Source: Candidatus Thorarchaeota archaeon
GTDB lineage: Archaea; Asgardarchaeota; Thorarchaeia; Thorarchaeales; Thorarchaeaceae
NCBI GenBank assembly: GCA_016840245.1
Contig: JAEOST010000488.1
Location: forward strand, 1-11,083
Reading direction: 5' to 3'
DNA length: 11,083 nt
Shown: piece by piece, positions 7,579 through 11,083 of the stretch
How positions within the stretch are numbered: the first letter of the stretch is position 1
Layout of the letters: every line of letters starts with the position of its first letter
Notes under the pieces: model-generated
The model's input: only the letters and a program-made list of their open reading frames with translations
Databases searched by the model: none
What the model was told of the DNA's origin: nothing
Translations under genes and position numbers: made by a program

Positions 7579-7598
7579 CGTCTAGTTCATTCTAGACG
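7579..7598 (+). repeat. Perfect inverted repeat over the expected transcription start; candidate operator
   Basis: CGTCTAG (7579-7585) and CTAGACG (7592-7598) are exact inverted copies of 7 bp separated by TTCATT. They begin 8 nt after the TATA box and extend over the predicted start site, the classic position for a dimeric repressor in archaea. A 5' hairpin in the RNA is the alternative. No regulator gene lies next to it. Confidence 0.45.
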
Positions 7599-7639
7599 AG
7601 ATTGCGTGGACTGCGTCTCGATTTGGGAGAAATTATAAC

Positions 7640-7912
7640 ATGTCTTATCTAACATGGCGTTCATACGTAAAGTCTGGCTGGATTTGCCTTGGTGCAATCC
7701 TTCTGATTGCCGGTGCTGTTCTTGCTTTATTGGATCCAGCAGAGCTAGCCAGTTATGGCGGCGGGATTCTAATAGGCGGAATCGTTGCAGTAGTTGGACT
7801 CCTTCTCATAATAGCAGGGTTCTTCTTTACAACGAAGAAGCGAGACTCAGTTCTCGCACCCGTTGATATTCGCGTTGATGACACACCCCCACCACCACCA
7901 CCACCGGATTAA
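7640..7912 (+). CDS. Small two-TM membrane protein with a polyproline cytosolic tail
   Basis: 90 residues; family not recognised. Two hydrophobic helices are clear: about 13-31 (GWICLGAILLIAGAVLALL) and about 39-63 (YGGGILIGGIVAVVGLLLIIAGFFF), joined by a short acidic loop (DPAELAS). Arg7 and Lys11 precede TM1 and KKR (66-68) follows TM2, so the positive-inside rule puts both termini in the cytosol. The last 22 residues are hydrophilic and end in seven consecutive prolines plus Asp (83-90), encoded by CCC-(CCA)5-CCG. Seven prolines should stall ribosomes and need aIF5A to translate. The tail could be a docking site for a polyproline-binding partner such as profilin; this is inference. Start: ATG with GGGAG (7625-7629) 10 nt upstream. 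Flanked by its own TATA box and a downstream hairpin. Confidence 0.82.
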   Translation: MSYLTWRSYVKSGWICLGAILLIAGAVLALLDPAELASYGGGILIGGIVAVVGLLLIIAGFFFTTKKRDSVLAPVDIRVDDTPPPPPPPD

Positions 7913-7929
7913 TTCTAAACTATCTTTGT

Positions 7930-7957
7930 GAACCCTGGGCCAAAGGTCCAGAGGTTC
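7930..7957 (+). terminator. Strong hairpin downstream of the small membrane protein gene, possible terminator
   Basis: GAACC-CTGGGCC (7930-7941) pairs with GGTCCAG-a-GGTTC (7945-7957) around an AAA loop. This gives twelve pairs with one G-U and a single bulged A at 7952. It begins 18 nt after the stop. The following sequence is pyrimidine-rich (TTGTTTACTTGTC) but has no long T-run, so it may act as a 3'-end stabiliser or processing signal rather than a simple terminator. Confidence 0.5.
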
Positions 7958-8009
7958 CACTTGTTTACTTGTCTCCCATAATTCTCATTCTATTCCATCC
8001 AGATAATCC

Positions 8010-8017
8010 TAATAAAC
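8010..8017 (+). promoter_or_regulatory. Weak candidate TATA element for the 96-residue protein gene
   Basis: TAATAAAC lies 52-59 nt before the ATG at 8069 in an AT-rich stretch and would give a start near 8036. It is the best candidate after the upstream hairpin but matches the consensus poorly. Confidence 0.25.
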
Positions 8018-8068
8018 AACTAAAACGAGCGATGATTAGAAAAGACCAATGGACGGGATTATTCGAAG

Positions 8069-8359
8069 ATGACGACTCTCGAGTATAGAGACAACCAATT
8101 CCACGAGTGCACTGGGACACCAACAACTCAGATTACGTTGAAAGTTGATGATGCCCAAAAGAAACTAATCTTGACTGCTCCAAGCGGTGTTAGCATGATT
8201 GAAAGACGTGCAGCTGAACGGAATGCTAGAGGCATTCAGAAGTCAGGATTCCAGACTACTAGGATGGGCCGTATTGGCCGAGACTATGAACTTGAGATAA
8301 TTGGTGGCGGTGGCGGGCTACCAGATAAACTTCGACACTCACCACGTGAAGTGTACTAA
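8069..8359 (+). CDS. Small protein of unknown function (96 aa)
   Basis: No family is recognised. The likely fold is a strand-strand-helix-strand unit: ITLKVDD and KLILTAP look like a beta hairpin, SGVSMIERRAAERNARGIQKSGF is an amphipathic, Arg-rich helix, and DYELEII is a further strand. A glycine-rich turn (GGGGG, about 79-83) leads to a short basic tail (KLRHSPREVY). The basic helix and tail could suit nucleic-acid binding, but no motif proves it. There are no TM segments and only one cysteine. Start: ATG, with GGGA (8055-8058) 10 nt upstream. It has its own gap on both sides and a small hairpin after the stop, so it is probably a single-gene unit. It is judged real from its ordered composition and placement between genes on the same strand. 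Confidence 0.72.
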   Translation: MTTLEYRDNQFHECTGTPTTQITLKVDDAQKKLILTAPSGVSMIERRAAERNARGIQKSGFQTTRMGRIGRDYELEIIGGGGGLPDKLRHSPREVY

Positions 8360-8390
8360 CCCTCTTAGTTGAGGGCTACACCACTCTTTT
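8360..8390 (+). terminator. Short hairpin and T-run after the 96-residue protein gene
   Basis: CCCTC (8360-8364) pairs with GAGGG (8371-8375) around TTAGTT, directly at the stop codon. CTCTTTT follows at about 8384-8390. The stem is only 5 bp, so this is a modest terminator candidate. Confidence 0.4.
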
Positions 8391-8457
8391 CAACGGATGA
8401 AATAGTGGGAAGACTGATAGCCAACATACGACAAGTCCGTAGAGGAGGAAGGTACCT

Positions 8458-10194
8458 GTGTCAGATGAAGACCTTAGGCAGATTATCGAGGCAGCAACAA
8501 AGGAGTCTCTTAGAGAATCATTTACAGATGCTGGAAAGAAGTATCTGAAGGCTGCAGAGGTTTCGGAACAGAAAGGCGATATGCAGGGAGCGGAAGAGCT
8601 ATATCTCAAGGCAATAGAGGCTTTTAGAACAGCAGCTGAAAGGCAAAGAGCTTCAAAGAGTTTCAAAATGGCCGCCCTGAATATTTGTTTGGTTGGTGAT
8701 GTGTATTCAGACCTCGCTGACATGACGAATGCAATCAACGCATATCAACTTGGAGCAGATGATCTCTTCAATGCATCAAATGAACATCTGATGTGGGGAG
8801 AAGATAGCGAAGTGCGCAAAGGTACAGCATTAGCAATGGCTGCATGTATGATCTACATCATGATTGGTAGAGAAGCCGATGCATTCTACAAAGCGCGAAC
8901 CTATTCTGCAGAGAATGCCTCAAAACTTAGGTTTCCTGCTGTTATACGTCTTAGTCAAATACCACAGATGCTAGAAACCGCCATCCAATCAGTTGACATC
9001 TCCGCATTCTCTGAGGCTGAGAATGCAGTTGTTACAGAACTCAGAGTAGCACTCTCAAATGCAGGTGCTGATGAGTTTGTGAAATATGTTGACAAAGGTC
9101 TGAACAGGGTCAGAGAGTTACTAAGAGGGAAACTAAGAGTCCCAAAGGTATCAGCCCATCTCGAACTACCAATCGATGTGACATTCATTGATGACTTCAC
9201 TATCAAGGTCGTTATACAGAATAATGGAGAAGGCGAAGCAACCAATGTCAATGCAGAATGGTTCATTGACGAGGGACTCACTATAATGTCTGGCGAGAGA
9301 CAGAAATCATTCCCAATTATTCCACCCGGTGAGTCAATTACCATGGAGTTAGTAACTAGAGCTGCTCATGACCAGGAAGGCATAGTTGAATATTCGATTA
9401 TGGTCAGAGGATCTTATACAGACAAACTCAACACAGAGTATTCACTTCAAGCAGGACCGGGAAATCTGGTAATCAAAGACTTCAAAGAAGCAGAGAAATC
9501 AGGTCATGCAATCACAGTGACGGAGGGTCGTGTAAGTCTACTTTCACCTTCTATACGAGATACATCCTTGGAGGCAGAGCCTCTGGAGAGAGTTACCTCA
9601 GTTCTTGGAGATATTCTTACTACCGCCCGTAGTGACTTGGAAGATGGAGAATTAGAAACAGGAAAGGCAAAGATACGCATTGTGAACGACATCGTAGATG
9701 CCATAGATGAGATCATTGGTGATGATGCATTTATTGAAGAACTCACAAAGAAGCGAGAAGCCGATAAGATTGCAGGAATCAAGAAGATTCAGGAAAAATT
9801 AGAGGCATCCATTAGAACTCATAAAGACAAACTTCAGTCAGAAGTATCACCAGGACTTGCTGATTGGGATGTTAAAGCTTCGAAGATAAAGAAGATTGCA
9901 GAGCTGGTGACAGGAGTTGGAAGTCGCCTCACTGAATTGTACACAAGAATGGAAATGACCCATTCATTTGTACCAAGTGCCGCGACAACTGAAGATCCAG
10001 ATCTCGCTGCAACTAGAACAAAGATCAGTAATGCTTTAGATAACGCGATGTCCACACTGAAGAGCATCCAGAGAGAATTGACCGATATTGCATCTCACGA
10101 GATTCTTGATCCAGGTCAAAGACCAGAGACTCCATCGGATGTTGCTAGAGCCTTGGAGATTCTTGACAAACTCATGTCAGAAATGCAGGACTAA
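8458..10194 (+). CDS. Alpha-SNAP/TPR-like solenoid with beta-sandwich and helical C-terminal domain
   Basis: 578 residues, no signal peptide or TM segment, probably cytosolic. Residues about 1-225 are antiparallel helices in the alpha-SNAP/TPR style (AGKKYLKAAEVSEQKGDMQGAEELYLKAIEAF, then INAYQLGADDLFNAS), with the helix-A/helix-B spacing and small residues of TPR units. Residues about 232-340 are a beta-rich Ig-like sandwich (FTIKVVIQNNGEGEATNVNAEW, then IIPPGESITMEL), the CARDB/adaptin-ear pattern. Residues about 368-578 are long charged helices, probably coiled coil. The GTG start follows a very strong SD (GGAGGAAGG, 8444-8452) 5 nt upstream. Such solenoids act as scaffolds; SNAP-like proteins work with AAA+ ATPases on membranes in eukaryotes, but here that role is only a structural analogy. 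No membrane-trafficking gene lies next to it. The family was not recognised. Confidence 0.85.
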   Translation: MSDEDLRQIIEAATKESLRESFTDAGKKYLKAAEVSEQKGDMQGAEELYLKAIEAFRTAAERQRASKSFKMAALNICLVGDVYSDLADMTNAINAYQLGADDLFNASNEHLMWGEDSEVRKGTALAMAACMIYIMIGREADAFYKARTYSAENASKLRFPAVIRLSQIPQMLETAIQSVDISAFSEAENAVVTELRVALSNAGADEFVKYVDKGLNRVRELLRGKLRVPKVSAHLELPIDVTFIDDFTIKVVIQNNGEGEATNVNAEWFIDEGLTIMSGERQKSFPIIPPGESITMELVTRAAHDQEGIVEYSIMVRGSYTDKLNTEYSLQAGPGNLVIKDFKEAEKSGHAITVTEGRVSLLSPSIRDTSLEAEPLERVTSVLGDILTTARSDLEDGELETGKAKIRIVNDIVDAIDEIIGDDAFIEELTKKREADKIAGIKKIQEKLEASIRTHKDKLQSEVSPGLADWDVKASKIKKIAELVTGVGSRLTELYTRMEMTHSFVPSAATTEDPDLAATRTKISNALDNAMSTLKSIQRELTDIASHEILDPGQRPETPSDVARALEILDKLMSEMQD

Positions 10195-10206
10195 AAAGAC
10201 GAGTAA

Positions 10207-11083
10207 CTATCTCTTTGACATGAAGGTCTCTAATCGATTCATTGCCTCCGTAATCAGCTCAGGAGGAGGTAAGAATACACTTCTGAAATGACCTGAACCA
10301 TATACAGGATCAAAACCCGAACCGGGCACAAAGACAGCTCCCGTTTCGTTCAGTACATCAAGGACAAACTCTGTGTCATTACTCCATCTATTTTCGAGCT
10401 CAATCTTTGGTAGAATATAGAAGGCAGCCTCCGGTGTTGTTGTACTGATGGAGTCAATACTATTCAGACGACTAACGATCAGGTCTCGTCTCTCGCGAAG
10501 TATACGTTTTGTCTCAACGAGATGGCTCCCATCGCTTCGAAGAGCTGCAGCTGAAGCAAGTTGAGCTGGTGCATTGATGCAGATTCTAATTCGAGCCTGA
10601 CGAATCATTGCATCCCTAAGAGGTTCCAACTCTCCATCTTGATCATGGAAGTAGACATAACCAACTCGCCATCCGGGTACTAAGAAGACCTTACTCACAC
10701 CATTGAAGCCGATAACTGGAACATCCCCGGCGGCCTTGACCATAGGAGTCTGCGTTTCCTCAAACGTCAACTGGTCGTATATCTCATCACTGACAAGAGG
10801 AAGACCGTATTCCCCCGCAACGTTAGCAATCTCTTTCAATGCTTTGCTGTTATAGACAGAACCTGTAGGATTATTGGGATTGATGACAACAATACAAGTC
10901 GTCTTGTCATTGATCTTCTTTCTCAAGTCGTCAACGTCAGGATTCCAATCCTCTTCCTCAATTGTACGGTAAGTAACGGGTTTACCACCAAAGTAACTAA
11001 TGAATGAAATATACGGAGGATAAGCAGGACCAGGGAGGAGGAATTCAGAGCCTTCCTTGACAAGAGCACCTGCAAGAAATTGA
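10207..11083 (-). CDS. Class I/II PLP-dependent aminotransferase (C-terminal 291 residues; N-terminus beyond window)
   Basis: A fold-type I aminotransferase, transferring an amino group between an amino acid and a 2-oxo acid; aspartate/alanine-type specificity is plausible but not fixed by the sequence. The frame stays open to the window edge, so the true start is outside. Visible PLP-site motifs, in order: FLLPGPAYPPY (substrate and cofactor loop), INPNNPTG (Asn to the PLP ring), SDEIYDQL (Asp to the pyridine N, Tyr to O3'), GVSKVFLVPGWRVGY with the Schiff-base Lys at codon 10690-10692 and the phosphate-binding Arg after it, and near the end SGHFRSVFLPP with the Arg for the substrate carboxylate. 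All key residues are intact. It converges on the SNAP-like gene with only 12 nt between stops. A T5 run on its strand (10193-10197) probably serves in termination. Confidence 0.93.
   Translation of the reverse strand, partial: QFLAGALVKEGSEFLLPGPAYPPYISFISYFGGKPVTYRTIEEEDWNPDVDDLRKKINDKTTCIVVINPNNPTGSVYNSKALKEIANVAGEYGLPLVSDEIYDQLTFEETQTPMVKAAGDVPVIGFNGVSKVFLVPGWRVGYVYFHDQDGELEPLRDAMIRQARIRICINAPAQLASAAALRSDGSHLVETKRILRERRDLIVSRLNSIDSISTTTPEAAFYILPKIELENRWSNDTEFVLDVLNETGAVFVPGSGFDPVYGSGHFRSVFLPPPELITEAMNRLETFMSKR

Noticed and set aside
7402..7638. 78-codon plus-strand frame bridging the gap before the membrane protein
   Set aside because: It begins inside the preceding gene out of frame and runs through the TATA box and palindrome; the product has no recognisable features.
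7886..7906. CCA repeats considered as a microsatellite or CRISPR-like repeat
   Set aside because: They are in-frame proline codons at the end of a well-supported gene, with no spacers or repeat units beyond the codon run.
7930..7957. Hairpin with GGTTC considered as part of a tRNA
   Set aside because: It is a single continuous 12-bp stem with a 3-nt loop and lacks the cloverleaf arms.
8376..8738. 120-codon minus-strand open frame
   Set aside because: Most of it is antisense to the start of the SNAP-like gene, which has a strong SD and ordered helical repeats.

Overview
The window looks like chromosomal DNA from an archaeon. The evidence is a two-ring Cdc48/VAT-type AAA+ ATPase with the archaeal domain order, an AN1 zinc finger fused to a membrane protein, archaeal BRE/TATA-like promoter boxes, frequent GTG/TTG starts, and purine-rich Shine-Dalgarno (SD) sites. 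The eukaryote-like content (AN1 finger, alpha-SNAP-like helical repeats joined to a beta-sandwich, a polyproline-tailed membrane protein) would fit an Asgard lineage such as Thorarchaeia. That placement is inference; the sequence alone does not prove it.

Layout: (1) 1-413, minus strand: N-terminus of an AN1 zinc-finger membrane protein, probably a site-2-type protease, cut by the window edge. (2) 414-1139: about 0.7 kb with no convincing gene. (3) 1140-3929: a protein quality-control operon made of promoter, long structured leader, small heat-shock protein (Hsp20) and Cdc48 ATPase, with the two genes overlapping by one base. It ends in a hairpin/T-tract terminator. (4) 4012-7513: a promoter-proximal palindrome, a divergent GH38 (alpha-mannosidase-type) glycosidase, and 42 nt later a two-part protein of unknown function whose C-terminus resembles cysteine-containing V4R/ATC-hydrolase-like sensor domains. 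(5) 7563-7957: a separate small transcription unit with a TATA box, a palindrome over the expected transcription start, a two-TM protein ending in seven prolines, and a strong hairpin. (6) 8069-8359: a 96-residue protein of unknown function. (7) 8458-10194: a 578-residue protein with an alpha-SNAP/TPR-like solenoid, a CARDB/adaptin-ear-like beta-sandwich and a helical C-terminus. (8) 10207-11083, minus strand: the C-terminal 291 residues of a fold-type I PLP aminotransferase, converging on the previous gene with only 12 nt between them.

The clearest functional unit is Hsp20-Cdc48: a holdase that keeps unfolding proteins soluble and an unfoldase that extracts or threads them. Its leader carries a direct repeat near the expected transcription start and a small hairpin that pairs with the hsp20 SD, so heat control at both the DNA and RNA level is a testable idea. 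The most novel candidates are the SNAP-like/beta-sandwich protein, the membrane-anchored cytosolic polyproline tail, and the GH38 enzyme with several altered substrate-contact positions.
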